DNA of 64,000 nt. Source: Bacteroidales bacterium. Its GTDB lineage: Bacteria > Bacteroidota > Bacteroidia > Bacteroidales > Tenuifilaceae. Position numbers and translations under genes: made by a program. A model generated the notes under the pieces. The model did no database searches. It was given only the letters and a program-made list of their open reading frames with translations, and was not told the origin of the DNA. Position 1 is the first letter of the stretch, and each line of letters begins with the position of its first letter. The stretch is taken from assembly GCA_025361485.1 (NCBI GenBank), contig JANYLA010000117.1:1-64000 (forward strand), in the 5' to 3' direction. Of this stretch, positions 9,311-18,845 are shown in pieces.

Positions 9311-10810
9311 ATGAAGTATCTTATCTCTATTATTAGCATAATGTTAACTTGCCAAGGTTTTTCTCAAGGTCTTTATGCTGATTATACTCTAAAGGAGAAG
9401 AACGTGATCTTCCTCGATAATTTTGATAATAATGTAAATAGGTGGTGGCTAGGCGATAATGAACAAGCTTATGGTGCTGTTGAGAAAGGAAACTATATTC
9501 TTGAATGGAGAGGAAGCCTTCCGATTTGGTATAGTCTTTCTGGGATGAATTTCGATTTCTCGAAGGATTTTGAGATAGAAGCATCGATAAAACAAACCAG
9601 CGGAGCTGAAGGAAATCTATTCGGGTTAATATTCGATAAGTCCGATAATGGGGAGTATGGGTTTGTTGTAAATGGCCGAAGCGAATCGGTTGTTTACCAG
9701 GATATAAAGAACGAAGATCGTAGGTTTATTAAGGATGGAGGAGAAGTGATTCCTGATATTAAGGTCACTTATAATGAGTATAATAAACTAACAATAAGAA
9801 AGATAGGCAGGGAGATATATTTTTTTGTTAATGAAGTATTTTTAAAATCTGGGCAAAGTAACGATTTTGAATCGAACAGGATAGGTTTCGAGATTTGGTA
9901 TAATTCAAGAATATATATAGACTACTTAAAGGTCTCGAATTTGAAAAGGGTTGAAAATATCATCTTACCTGAACCAATAATTAATAGTGTTGTCGCTGAT
10001 AAAAATTTAAAATCAGATGTCGATATCTCTATCCCCGAAGGTTCAAAACAGAAACCCGATAGGTTTGCCTTGATTATTGGCAACGAGGATTACTCCTCGA
10101 AGCAAAAGGAGATAAAATCTGAGATTAACGTTGATTTTGCGCGTAATGATGCTGCAACGTTTAAGGAGTATGCAACTAAGGTGTTGGGAATTCCTGAACG
10201 GAATATTACCTACATGCTCGATGCTACCTTGGGAGAGATGAGCCAAGGGATTGATAAGATGAACAAAATAATCAAAGCAACCGATGGTACTGCTGATGTA
10301 TTCTTTTACTATGCAGGACATGGGCTGCCAGATGAGAATACCAAGGAGGCATATCTTATCCCAGTTGATGTGAATGGAACAAACCTGAACTATGCTATAA
10401 ACTTGAAAAGTTTATATTCCAAACTCACCGAATTTCCTAGTCAACGGGTCACCGTTTTTTTAGATGCCTGTTTCAGTGGCGGGGCACGGAATCAGGGCTT
10501 GCTATCGGCTCGTGGGGTTAAGGTAAAGCCAAAAGAAGAATCATTAAAAGGGAATTTAGTTGTTTTTACGGCAAGTTCAGGTGAGCAAAGCTCATTGCCA
10601 TATAAGTCCAAGAACCATGGGCTATTCACCTACTTTTTATTAAAGAAGTTGCAGGAAACTAAAGGTGAAATAACATACAAGGAGCTTTCAGACTATTTGA
10701 ACAAAACTATAAAATTAAATTCAATACTTGCCAATGATAAAGAGCAGCTACCACAAACAAATACTAGCGCCGAGATACAGAATGAATGGATGAATTGGAA
10801 GATAAAATAG
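9311..10810 (+). CDS. Secreted caspase-fold (peptidase C14) protein with an N-terminal jelly-roll domain
   Basis: From the ATG at 9311 the product is 499 aa; a TTG at 9269 would place 14 extra residues before the signal peptide, so the ATG is preferred. After the signal peptide (MKYLISIISIM..., cleaved near FSQG) comes a concanavalin/DUF1080-like domain (about residues 25-215) with NVIFLDNFDNN and a FVNEVFL strand. The C-terminal half is a caspase/metacaspase domain starting at DRFALIIGNEDY. Its dyad is His337 (YYAGHG) and Cys387 (FLDACFSGG). It is probably an Arg/Lys- or Asp-directed protease in the periplasm or on the surface. Its partner starts 6 bases downstream. Confidence 0.85.
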   Translation: MKYLISIISIMLTCQGFSQGLYADYTLKEKNVIFLDNFDNNVNRWWLGDNEQAYGAVEKGNYILEWRGSLPIWYSLSGMNFDFSKDFEIEASIKQTSGAEGNLFGLIFDKSDNGEYGFVVNGRSESVVYQDIKNEDRRFIKDGGEVIPDIKVTYNEYNKLTIRKIGREIYFFVNEVFLKSGQSNDFESNRIGFEIWYNSRIYIDYLKVSNLKRVENIILPEPIINSVVADKNLKSDVDISIPEGSKQKPDRFALIIGNEDYSSKQKEIKSEINVDFARNDAATFKEYATKVLGIPERNITYMLDATLGEMSQGIDKMNKIIKATDGTADVFFYYAGHGLPDENTKEAYLIPVDVNGTNLNYAINLKSLYSKLTEFPSQRVTVFLDACFSGGARNQGLLSARGVKVKPKEESLKGNLVVFTASSGEQSSLPYKSKNHGLFTYFLLKKLQETKGEITYKELSDYLNKTIKLNSILANDKEQLPQTNTSAEIQNEWMNWKIK

Positions 10811-10816
10811 AACCCA

Positions 10817-11302
10817 ATGGCTGACGAAAATCCTTACTTAACCTCATTGGAGAATAGTTCTGATGATGCAATATTCGAAATCATCTCAAATTCCAACGAG
10901 ACAGAGAATCCACTAAAATATACTGCCGCGTTAACCATTGCGTTAAAGCGCGAGATGATATCGGAATATCAAGCCGAAAACTTACTCGATGGAAATACCA
11001 CTGTTTTGGATTATAATCCAAATATCATCGACAAGCAGGTTGAAGATTTTAAGAAAGAAAAGGCGATTCACCGAAAAGAGTCAAGGATGAAACTGACTAA
11101 TATTCAGTATGGACTGGGGCTTATTGGTGGTGGAACTGTTATGCTTCTTTTCCTTTTATCTGGAGATATATGGTTTCCAACCAAGACCAAAATTGTAGGG
11201 ATTTCATCAATTGTTGTAGGATTGTTACTTGTGATAACCGGATACATTGATAAATGGAAAAAGCGGAAATATGAAGAGGAGAATCCTCGATACATCCAAT
11301 AA
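10817..11302 (+). CDS. Hypothetical membrane protein co-transcribed with the caspase-fold gene
   Basis: The 161-aa protein begins 6 bases after the caspase-fold stop codon, so the two form an operon. The N-terminal ~95 residues are acidic and helical with no signal peptide. Two hydrophobic helices follow (about 98-117 and 125-142), then a charged tail (KWKKRKYEEE). I know no family for it. The adjacency suggests a regulator or membrane anchor for the protease, but that is inference. Confidence 0.65.
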   Translation: MADENPYLTSLENSSDDAIFEIISNSNETENPLKYTAALTIALKREMISEYQAENLLDGNTTVLDYNPNIIDKQVEDFKKEKAIHRKESRMKLTNIQYGLGLIGGGTVMLLFLLSGDIWFPTKTKIVGISSIVVGLLLVITGYIDKWKKRKYEEENPRYIQ

Positions 11303-11329
11303 TGTGCAAAACTACACGTTTAGTTATTG

Positions 11330-11677
11330 CTAACTTCTCTTCCGTGCATCAATAAAGCTTTTAACAAAGATAACCATAGCTAAAAGTGAGGTGGTCATCA
11401 TTAATAGAACCCTTGATAAACCAAGGCTTTCACTCCGATGAATAACACCGATAAGAGGTTTTATCAATCCTATTAAAATTAAAAAAGTTAGAACTACAGC
11501 GATATGAGCGATTACTCGGTTTCCTTTCTTAAACCATGGCGTTATTGCAATAAGAATAATACCTGCAAAAACAGGTATTAATGCTGTTATCGAAGGTGTT
11601 GAAGATGCTATGTAAGCCCAGCTGCCGAGAATGACAAGTGTAAGAGCATTCAATAAATTTATCAAGTATGGTTTCAT
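11330..11677 (-). CDS. Small four-helix membrane protein, hypothetical
   Basis: From the ATG at 11677 the product is 115 aa with four hydrophobic helices and short loops, ending in a basic tail (DARKRS). The ORF can be extended upstream to a TTG at 11704, but those nine residues look non-membrane and the ATG start is more natural. I recognise no family. It converges with the caspase operon. Confidence 0.6.
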   Translation of the reverse strand: MKPYLINLLNALTLVILGSWAYIASSTPSITALIPVFAGIILIAITPWFKKGNRVIAHIAVVLTFLILIGLIKPLIGVIHRSESLGLSRVLLMMTTSLLAMVIFVKSFIDARKRS

Positions 11678-11864
11678 CTGATTCGTTTTACAATCAAACA
11701 GCAAATTTTAAATATGGTTCAAGAAAATTTTTCTTATCAAGTTTATTCGGAACGAAAAATTTGTGATTAACCTTTTGATAGTCTGTATTTGCGTAGAGAG
11801 AAATTTTGTAAATTTACTCTGTTGCATTATTAAGAGATTAGTCTATTATATTATCTTTAATTGT

Positions 11865-12197
11865 ATGATAACATTTGACGATTTTCAGAAGTTGGATATT
11901 CGGGTCGGTAAAATTGTAGAGGTCGAAAATTTTCCTGAAGCCAGAAAACTTTCTTATAGGCTTAAAATTGATTTAGGAGACGAGATTGGCATAAAAGAGT
12001 CATGTGCCCAGTTAACTCAAAACTATAATATTGAAGATTTAGTTGGAAAGAATGTTTTGTGCGTTGCCAACTTTCCTTCAAGACAAATTGAACCAGTCCT
12101 TTCGGAGGTTTTAACATTGGGCGTACCGGATGAAAACAATCAGTGTATCTTAATTTCTCCCGACAAGGATGTTCCGCTTGGTGGACGGTTGTATTAG
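11865..12197 (+). CDS. csaA: CsaA-like tRNA-binding (EMAP-II type OB-fold) protein
   Basis: The 110-aa protein is a free-standing tRNA-binding domain: FDDFQKLDIRVGKIVEVENFPEARKL at the N-terminus, then LVGKNVLCVANFPSRQI and PLGGRLY at the end, all hallmarks of CsaA/YgjH. CsaA proteins bind tRNA and have been described as export-related chaperones. The ORF stays open upstream to 11763, but the ATG at 11865 matches the family N-terminus. It converges with the CZB gene, 6 bases apart. Confidence 0.88.
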   Translation: MITFDDFQKLDIRVGKIVEVENFPEARKLSYRLKIDLGDEIGIKESCAQLTQNYNIEDLVGKNVLCVANFPSRQIEPVLSEVLTLGVPDENNQCILISPDKDVPLGGRLY

Positions 12198-12203
12198 GTG
12201 GAA

Positions 12204-12572
12204 TTATTTTGAAACCTTCTTCCACTCCATCATAGCCTGAGTCAGCTGCGAAGATATTTTAGAATATTCGCCACCCACTGCAATCATCTTTTCGGCTTCT
12301 GCTTTTTTGCCATTCACAGCCAATTCAGCCACTCTTGCAGCGGTTTTATGAAACTCAGCATGAAGTTGTTTAACTGTTTTGTAATGGTTCGATGCTTTAT
12401 CTTGGGTTGATAGAGTTGAACCATAAAACCACTTTCCAAAAGCACATTGATTATCCACCCGGATAGTTTCTATTACCACATCAATTTTACTCGTTTCAAT
12501 AGCTGTTCTTAGCTTGGTTTTCCATAACCCGTGAACACCAATTGCTTTATCTAGTTCCTCAATACTTGCCAT
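12204..12572 (-). CDS. CZB (chemoreceptor zinc-binding) domain protein
   Basis: The 122-aa product is a lone CZB domain: a four-helix zinc-binding unit with HGLWKTKLR, CAFGKWFYG and LHAEFH. These supply the His/Cys/His/His ligand set that senses zinc and oxidants. CZB domains usually cap chemoreceptors; free-standing copies exist. It may modulate the chemoreceptor encoded at 7.5 kb, which is inference. A CAT at 12570-12572 and AGGGAGG on the coding strand just upstream support the start. Confidence 0.85.
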   Translation of the reverse strand: MASIEELDKAIGVHGLWKTKLRTAIETSKIDVVIETIRVDNQCAFGKWFYGSTLSTQDKASNHYKTVKQLHAEFHKTAARVAELAVNGKKAEAEKMIAVGGEYSKISSQLTQAMMEWKKVSK

Positions 12573-12756
12573 TGTTTACCTCCCTTTTATGTTGTTTTTA
12601 TTACTTCTAAAAGAATGCAAATCTGTTTTAATTAAACAGATTAATTGATGAAAAGTTCAAAAGAGAAGCACTTAATTTTTTGAGTCTGAACTGCAAAGAA
12701 TTACAAAGAGAGGGCTGAAAGATTAGTAATTGCATAAAAGGTTATTCTCAAAATTA

Positions 12757-15700
12757 TTAGAGATATTTATCTAATGTTGAGAATAATTTTTCCTGCGAAA
12801 TCGGTTTGGAAATATAATCATTACAGCCAGCATCTTTACAAATGTTAGAGTCGTTTTGCATCGCAAAGGCTGTTAGGGCGATAATCGGAATAGCTTTATT
12901 CAGTTTTTTAATCTCTCGTGTTGCTTCAAGACCATCCATTACGGGCATTTTGATATCCATTAGAATCAGGTCAATTGTATTATTTTTAAAGATATTGATT
13001 GCCTCAAGCCCATTAACGGCTCTTAAAATATTAACATGCGTTTTCTTGAGTATAACCTCAAGAAATCTAAAATTGCTTTTTTCATCCTCCGCAATAAGTA
13101 TGGTTTTACCCTTCCAGTTGAATTTGAATTCATTAGTCTGATTTGCAACCTTTGGATCCAGTTCGCCGAAGTAGGTATTATTCGGAATAGTGAAATAAAC
13201 AGTTGAACCTTGATTAAGCTCAGATTCAACATATATTTGACCACCAAGTAGGTTGACAATATTTTTACTAATAACCAAACCTAGACCAGTTCCTCGATAT
13301 AGTTTATTATTATCATTTTCAATTTTTGTAAACCGATTGAAGATGAGTTTTTGCTGTTCTTCTGTTAATCCTATTCCACTGTCTTTGACATAGAATTTAA
13401 TCATTGGAAAACTTGGATTCTCGTCAATTACATATCCAAACTCCACAAATCCTTGATTTGTAAATTTTAGCCCATTGTCAACTAAATTGGATATAACCTG
13501 CTGTAATCGGAGTGGATCGGTATAAATGGTGAATGATGAACTTGCTATTTCTGGTTGCAATCTTAAATCGATTTCTTTACTATAAATGCTATTTTTTTTC
13601 TGTAAAAAAGTGATAAGTAAATCGCTTAGTAGTGAATTGATATTAAAATATTTTTTTTCAAAGATGAGCTGGCCGGCCTCAATCTTCGAAATATCAATGA
13701 TATCATCGATTAGCTGCAGAAGGGTATTGCTGTTAAAGGTTATTTGCTGTGTGAACTCCTCTTTCTCAGCTTTTGAAATATCGGGGTCTTTCAGCAGGTT
13801 TGAGAAGCCTATTATTGCATTCATCGGAGTGCGGATCTCATGCGACATGTTGGACAAAAATGCAGATTTTAACTTGTCCGATTCCTCAGCATGCTCTTTG
13901 GCTATTTCCAGCTCGGAAGTGCGCTCGTGTACAAGTTGCTCTAATCGGGTCCGATGCTTTTCAAGCTCACGGTTTTGTTGTTCAATAAAAACTTTTTGTT
14001 GTTCTGTAAAGTCACGCTGGGCTTCAATTTCGCTTTTGTGTTGAATTATTTCCTGTTCGGCAAGTTTTAATTTTGTTATATCCGAATCTATCGCTATTAG
14101 CTTTACGATATCGTTATTTTCATCAAGGATAGGTGTTATTGTTGTTTGCGCCCAAATTTTATTATTTGAATCTCCCACATAAAAAAATTCATAGGAAACA
14201 GTTACTTTCTTTTGAATACATCTATTTAGTTCTCTCAATACTTCACGAGAACTTGAGCATTCAAAAATATTTCTCCCCCGCTTTGAAATAAACTCCTCAA
14301 AGGTTAATCCATACAAATTTGTAAACCCTTCGTTAACCCATTCAAAGTTACCCTGGCTATCCATAATAACTATAGCATTATCGGTTTTACTTGCTACGAC
14401 AGATAACTTTTCGAGCTCTAAATTACTCCTTTCCAACTCTTCCGATTGGGCCAATAGCTCTTCCGATTGAGTTAAGAGCTCTTCTTTTTGCTGGCTAATT
14501 TCAGCTGTACGTATTTGAATCTGTTTCTCAAGTTCTATGTTTGAATCTTTCAGCTTGTGTATGCTAATCTTTACAATAATCAAAATTAAGAAAACAGTTA
14601 GAACAAAATACCATAAGTAAGCAATTGTAGTTCTATACCATGGAGGAAGTATGTAAAATTCAAATGAACTTTCTTCTCCTTTAATATCATAAATATTTTT
14701 TGAGATTACCCGAAACGTATATGAACCTTCATGCAAATTGGTGTACTCTTTACTTGAAGAGTTATTCCAATCTGACCATTTATCGTCGTAACCATCTAGT
14801 TTATATTGATATTTCAGTGCAAATTCGTTATTAAAATCAGGAGCAGAATAGCTGAATTTTATTGAATTAAGACGATAATTGATATTGTATTTTAGGGAAT
14901 CGTTTTGAGTTGATGAGAAGTATTTTTTTCCATCTTTTTCAGCAAAGTAGTTGCCAAAAAAGATAGATGAATCGCCTTTAATTGTTACGTTCCTAATAAT
15001 TGTATGAAAAGTATCATCATATTTTCTATGTATGGACTGATCAATCTTGAATAGACCTTCGGAACCCCCAATCCATAGATTCTCATGATCGTCTAAGTAT
15101 ATCATGTTTAATGTCATCCAAGGCAGTTTGTTATACTGGGTAGAATTCCATGTATAGCTTCCATTGGGTTCTTTTGTGGCAACGCCTACTGAACCTTGCT
15201 TAATAATTGATTGGGTAATATATACATTTCCAATTTTATCTTCGTAAAAGGCATAAATATCTTTTGATTTGCCCGGGAATATGGTTTTCAAAGAAGAGTC
15301 GGAATAAAATTTATTTGAATTTTTATCAAACCGAAATAATCCTTTTTCGGTAGCAAACACCAATTTACCATTAAGATGGTATAGCAACACATTTTTTAAG
15401 GATGGAAGTCCCGATTCTAATTTATAATTAATTATTTCTTTAGGTTTTAAGATGTTTTCCGAAGGAATCATACAAACAACCCCATTCCGGTAGGTTCCCA
15501 TCCAAATTTCGCCACGCTCATTCTCCACAATCGACCTGACGCTTATACCAGAATTTGGAATAAATCCTTTGTATTCAAAACACCCGTTCTTATACTCTAT
15601 TATGCCAACATTATTTAATAAACCAACATATATAATATTAGGATTTCGATGGGATTGATAAAGGGTATAGCCAACTGAAGCAATGGGAATTTGAGCTATT

Positions 15701-16947
15701 TTATTATTGTCAAATACAAAAACACCCTCAAGTGTTTCAATTAAGAGCATCTCTTTATCGCTGTTGGGAACTCTAAAATTAAGAAACGACCATGCTTGAG
15801 ATATAATACCACTTTGAATTTTGTAAATTTTACTGTTCTGTAAATTGTACAATCCTTGAAGGGTGCCAATGAACAACCTTTCGTGATACTTAATCATTGA
15901 GGTAACAGATCCATCAAGACCATGCAACTTATTCCAGTAAGAAATGGATTCAACAATATCGCAGCGAGCAATACCGTTGTTTAAAGCTAACCAGAGGTTT
16001 TCATTTCTGTCGATGTATAAAGCTCGTATATTGTTGTCTTGAATCCCTATTTCTTTTGTAATCCTCGAGATAATTTCCCCCTTAATATTTACAATAATAC
16101 AACCTCCACTATTGGTTCCTAGAATAATTTTATCGTCTTTAGTTATGATTCCTGAATAAACAAAATCATTAATAAGGGTTTGGTTTGCGCTCGAACTAAT
16201 AAACTTCAGCCTGTCAGATTTATTTGATAATGGATCATATGTATAGAGACCTTTTATTCGGTTTGCAAGTACAACTTCATTTTTACACTGCTTAGCAAAA
16301 TAAAACTTTTTGTTAATAAAATCTTTTCCAGATGGAGCCAGCTCAAGCGAATCATTTACGAGTTTGAAAAGCCCATACTCTTCATCCTCTATAAAAAGGG
16401 ATTTATTATAAATAAATGAGAAAGAGTATGCGGAGTTTGCCTTCCAATATTTGAACCCATTTTGATTTAAACGAATAAGATATTCTTGTGATCGAAAATA
16501 GATACTAGAATCAACACATAAAATATCCCTAATCGTTCCAATATTACTAAACCCGAGGGAATCGATAAGGGAAATATACTCTAACTTACCGTATTTGTTT
16601 GGTTGCAGGTAACCAATTTCATTCGTGCCAGCCGTGTAAATGGTTCCGTACTGATCTTTACCCAATGCCCTGGCTGAAATTTTATTTGGTAGTTCGATGA
16701 GTTCCCATGAATTTCCATCGTAAACAAGAACTCCATCGCCATTGGCAAAATACATTATTCCCCGCTCATCCTGAATAATGTCCCAGTTCTGTGTGTAAGC
16801 ATTATATTTCCCTGCAGTATAGTTAGTAACTAATGGAAATCCTATTTCTTTATCGGATGCTTTTGAATTTTGATTAATACAAAAAAACAGTAAATTAAAA
16901 ACAGACGCTAAAAATATGATATTCAATATCTTCGGAGATGGCTGCAT
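12757..16947 (-). CDS. Propeller-type hybrid two-component histidine kinase with receiver domain
   Basis: This 1396-aa sensor has an N-terminal signal/anchor and then a Reg_prop beta-propeller region (about 40-690) with motifs such as NLWLALNNGIAR and NLWIGGSEGLF. A Y_Y_Y domain (KYQYKLDGYDDKWSDW) precedes one membrane helix near 775-800. Inside the cell follow coiled coil, PAS, another coiled coil, HisKA with His1036 (SNMSHEIRTPMNAIIGF), HATPase with the N and G boxes (VDNGLKF, GTGLGL), and a receiver with phospho-Asp1331. Unlike Bacteroides HTCS regulators it has no AraC DNA-binding domain, so it must pass phosphate to another protein. Ligand unknown. Confidence 0.92.
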   Translation of the reverse strand: MQPSPKILNIIFLASVFNLLFFCINQNSKASDKEIGFPLVTNYTAGKYNAYTQNWDIIQDERGIMYFANGDGVLVYDGNSWELIELPNKISARALGKDQYGTIYTAGTNEIGYLQPNKYGKLEYISLIDSLGFSNIGTIRDILCVDSSIYFRSQEYLIRLNQNGFKYWKANSAYSFSFIYNKSLFIEDEEYGLFKLVNDSLELAPSGKDFINKKFYFAKQCKNEVVLANRIKGLYTYDPLSNKSDRLKFISSSANQTLINDFVYSGIITKDDKIILGTNSGGCIIVNIKGEIISRITKEIGIQDNNIRALYIDRNENLWLALNNGIARCDIVESISYWNKLHGLDGSVTSMIKYHERLFIGTLQGLYNLQNSKIYKIQSGIISQAWSFLNFRVPNSDKEMLLIETLEGVFVFDNNKIAQIPIASVGYTLYQSHRNPNIIYVGLLNNVGIIEYKNGCFEYKGFIPNSGISVRSIVENERGEIWMGTYRNGVVCMIPSENILKPKEIINYKLESGLPSLKNVLLYHLNGKLVFATEKGLFRFDKNSNKFYSDSSLKTIFPGKSKDIYAFYEDKIGNVYITQSIIKQGSVGVATKEPNGSYTWNSTQYNKLPWMTLNMIYLDDHENLWIGGSEGLFKIDQSIHRKYDDTFHTIIRNVTIKGDSSIFFGNYFAEKDGKKYFSSTQNDSLKYNINYRLNSIKFSYSAPDFNNEFALKYQYKLDGYDDKWSDWNNSSSKEYTNLHEGSYTFRVISKNIYDIKGEESSFEFYILPPWYRTTIAYLWYFVLTVFLILIIVKISIHKLKDSNIELEKQIQIRTAEISQQKEELLTQSEELLAQSEELERSNLELEKLSVVASKTDNAIVIMDSQGNFEWVNEGFTNLYGLTFEEFISKRGRNIFECSSSREVLRELNRCIQKKVTVSYEFFYVGDSNNKIWAQTTITPILDENNDIVKLIAIDSDITKLKLAEQEIIQHKSEIEAQRDFTEQQKVFIEQQNRELEKHRTRLEQLVHERTSELEIAKEHAEESDKLKSAFLSNMSHEIRTPMNAIIGFSNLLKDPDISKAEKEEFTQQITFNSNTLLQLIDDIIDISKIEAGQLIFEKKYFNINSLLSDLLITFLQKKNSIYSKEIDLRLQPEIASSSFTIYTDPLRLQQVISNLVDNGLKFTNQGFVEFGYVIDENPSFPMIKFYVKDSGIGLTEEQQKLIFNRFTKIENDNNKLYRGTGLGLVISKNIVNLLGGQIYVESELNQGSTVYFTIPNNTYFGELDPKVANQTNEFKFNWKGKTILIAEDEKSNFRFLEVILKKTHVNILRAVNGLEAINIFKNNTIDLILMDIKMPVMDGLEATREIKKLNKAIPIIALTAFAMQNDSNICKDAGCNDYISKPISQEKLFSTLDKYL

Positions 16948-17100
16948 AATCCTGGTTTAAATAAACAAGGTAGAACTTGATTCGAACATCAACTATTTCG
17001 AATAGTTTATAACCATAATCATTGGTAAGTTAAACTAAAAAACTAAAACTAAATACTTGAATCTCCATTAAGTTTGAGATCATTGTGAATATTAAATTAT

Positions 17101-18097
17101 ATGTATATCCGCTAATGTACCAAAATAATTATCTTTACCAAAACACCTGAGATGAATTTTATCGATTTTGTAAAGAAATATCCGGATGAAGCCAGCTGCA
17201 TAAGACACTTTCGAACCGTTAAGGAGCGAAAAGGAGTCGTCTGCAAGAAGTGTGGCAATACGCATCATTACTGGAACAAAACCTACAATTCGCACGATTG
17301 CAGCAGCTGTGGTTACCGAACAACCTTACGAAGCGGCACCGTTATGGAGTCATCGAAGCTACCTTTTCAGTACTGGTTGTACGCCATTTACCTGATGACC
17401 ATGACCAAAAAAGGGATCTCTGCAGCGGAGGTTCAGCGGCAGCTTGGCCATAAGCGCTACGAGCCGATTTGGGCCATGATGCACAAAATCAGATCGGTCA
17501 TGGGATTGCGCGATGAGCAGTATGAATTGGAGGGCGTAGTCGAGCTGGACGATGCCTTTTTCAGAGCCCATACAGAGGGCGAACATGACGAGTTGACCAA
17601 AAGAGGAAGAGGCAGTCAACGGCAAAGCAAAGTTCTCGTTATGGCCAAAGTTGATCCCAAGCGAGGACGACCTCGCAAGAACAAAAAGCCATCAGCATTC
17701 CGATACGTAAAGATGGTTGTCATTCCCGATTCTTCGTCGAAAACGATGAGCAAAACAGTCTCAGCGAGCACCAGCTCTTCATCGGTGATTAAGAGTGATG
17801 GTTGGCGTGGTTTTAACAAAATCAGAGAGATAAGCTCCAAGCATATCAAAAAGATAGTACCACCTGAGGAGGCTTCAAAAGCACTCCCTTGGGTGCATAC
17901 CATGATTAGTAATGCAAAGAGAAACTTCTTGGGAGTCAATCATAAAATAAAAGACGTGTACCTGCAAAACTATCTGGACGAGTTTTGCTATAAAACCAAT
18001 CGAAAATATTTTGGCAAAGAATTGTTTGAACGGCTTATTCTTGCTGCTGTAGAAGATACTTGGTATGGTAAAATAAGGTATAATTGCGGATAATCAT
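17101..18097 (+). mobile_element. Complete IS1595-family insertion sequence
   Basis: The transposase is bracketed by imperfect inverted repeats at 17101-17121 and 18077-18097. They share ATG..TATCCGC and TACC blocks, about 14 of 21 positions by eye. The left end also matches the end of the fragment at window start. I do not see a matching 8-base target duplication at either boundary choice, so it may be old, or the ends may lie a few bases away. Confidence 0.75.
17152..18093 (+). CDS. IS1595-family transposase (ISXO2-like DDE domain)
   Basis: The 313-aa transposase has an N-terminal zinc ribbon (Cys31, Cys34, Cys50, Cys53). A helix-turn-helix-like segment (ISAAEVQRQLGHKRYEPIW) follows, then the ISXO2-like catalytic domain with VELDDAFF (Asp near 133-134), KSDGWRGF and the terminal YLDEFCYKTNRKYF block. 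Length and domain order match intact ISXO2-like transposases, so it looks functional. Its base composition is more GC-rich than the neighbouring kinase gene, consistent with transfer. Confidence 0.93.
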   Translation: MNFIDFVKKYPDEASCIRHFRTVKERKGVVCKKCGNTHHYWNKTYNSHDCSSCGYRTTLRSGTVMESSKLPFQYWLYAIYLMTMTKKGISAAEVQRQLGHKRYEPIWAMMHKIRSVMGLRDEQYELEGVVELDDAFFRAHTEGEHDELTKRGRGSQRQSKVLVMAKVDPKRGRPRKNKKPSAFRYVKMVVIPDSSSKTMSKTVSASTSSSSVIKSDGWRGFNKIREISSKHIKKIVPPEEASKALPWVHTMISNAKRNFLGVNHKIKDVYLQNYLDEFCYKTNRKYFGKELFERLILAAVEDTWYGKIRYNCG

Positions 18098-18117
18098 AAT
18101 TTTTTATATAGCGGAGT

Positions 18118-18288
18118 CACTAGCGTTGCGTCTTTCATAAAATGTTTGAATCGGGTACTATATATCAATGCATTAGAGGTCAAAAAGTGAGAATTTGAGT
18201 TCAAATCGTCGCCACTAACAAAACCTCTACATTGATGAAATATCAAGCCTTTCAAAGAACTTATAATGAATTCAACGCAACGCTAGTG
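18118..18288. repeat. MITE-like imperfect inverted repeat of about 170 bp
   Basis: The outer 14 bases are a perfect inverted pair: CACTAGCGTTGCGT at 18118-18131 and ACGCAACGCTAGTG at 18275-18288. A second inverted pair lies inside (ATCAATGCATTAGAGGT near 18164-18180 and ACCTCTACATTGAT near 18222-18235). There is no ORF of note. This is the form of a miniature transposable element or a structured RNA. It lies 20 bases after the IS1595 right end but its ends do not match that element. Confidence 0.6.
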
Positions 18289-18453
18289 TAGCTTATCAAT
18301 GTAAAAACAGATCATGATTTAGCTCATCATTCGTTTTTTTGCCTGCTGTAATCACAATATCGAGGCGATTTTAGCGTTACAATTATTTTTGTAGTCTTGG
18401 GTGAACTATTCTCTTTCTCAGATGTTTAATACTCAAATAACCTAACTAAAGTC

Positions 18454-18807
18454 ATGAAAAAGATATTTTTGTCGCAAAGCCGGTTAATGATGCAAGTTGT
18501 CCTGCTATTAGTTCTTTTTAGCATTACGAGCAGCTGCAATAAATCGTCAGAAACTACTAGTTCAAATAAAGTAAGCATCCATAACATGGCTTTTTCTCCA
18601 AGTGTGATTACGGTTCCTATTAATACAACCGTAACATGGACAAATAATGATGATACTCCCCATACAGTGACAAGTGCATTAGGGTTCTTCGAAAGCGGGT
18701 CATTAGATTCTGGTGAAATATTTAGCTTTACTTTTTCAGCGGCAGGTACATATAATTACAGCTGCTCTATACATTCTTCAATGCTAGGATCAGTGGTTGC
18801 GGAATAG
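18454..18807 (+). CDS. Cupredoxin (plastocyanin-like) lipoprotein
   Basis: The 117-aa product has a lipoprotein signal (ITSSC, Cys28) and a blue-copper domain: VSIHNMAFSPSVITV, a TWTNNDDTPHTV strand and a C-terminal YNYSCSIHSSM loop. The type 1 copper ligands are complete: His70, Cys104, His107, Met110. It is probably a membrane-tethered electron carrier outside the inner membrane; donor and acceptor are unknown. A hairpin terminator follows. Confidence 0.88.
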   Translation: MKKIFLSQSRLMMQVVLLLVLFSITSSCNKSSETTSSNKVSIHNMAFSPSVITVPINTTVTWTNNDDTPHTVTSALGFFESGSLDSGEIFSFTFSAAGTYNYSCSIHSSMLGSVVAE

Positions 18808-18845
18808 TAGAATTTAGCAAATCTTAGTTTAACCAATCCAATAAG

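Noticed and set aside
13586..14044. A 152-aa open frame opposite the hybrid kinase
   Set aside because: Rich in Ser and Cys, without a start context, and antisense to conserved PAS/HisKA coding.
17359..17939. Antisense open frames inside the IS1595 transposase
   Set aside because: They overlap the conserved transposase motifs and have no independent support.
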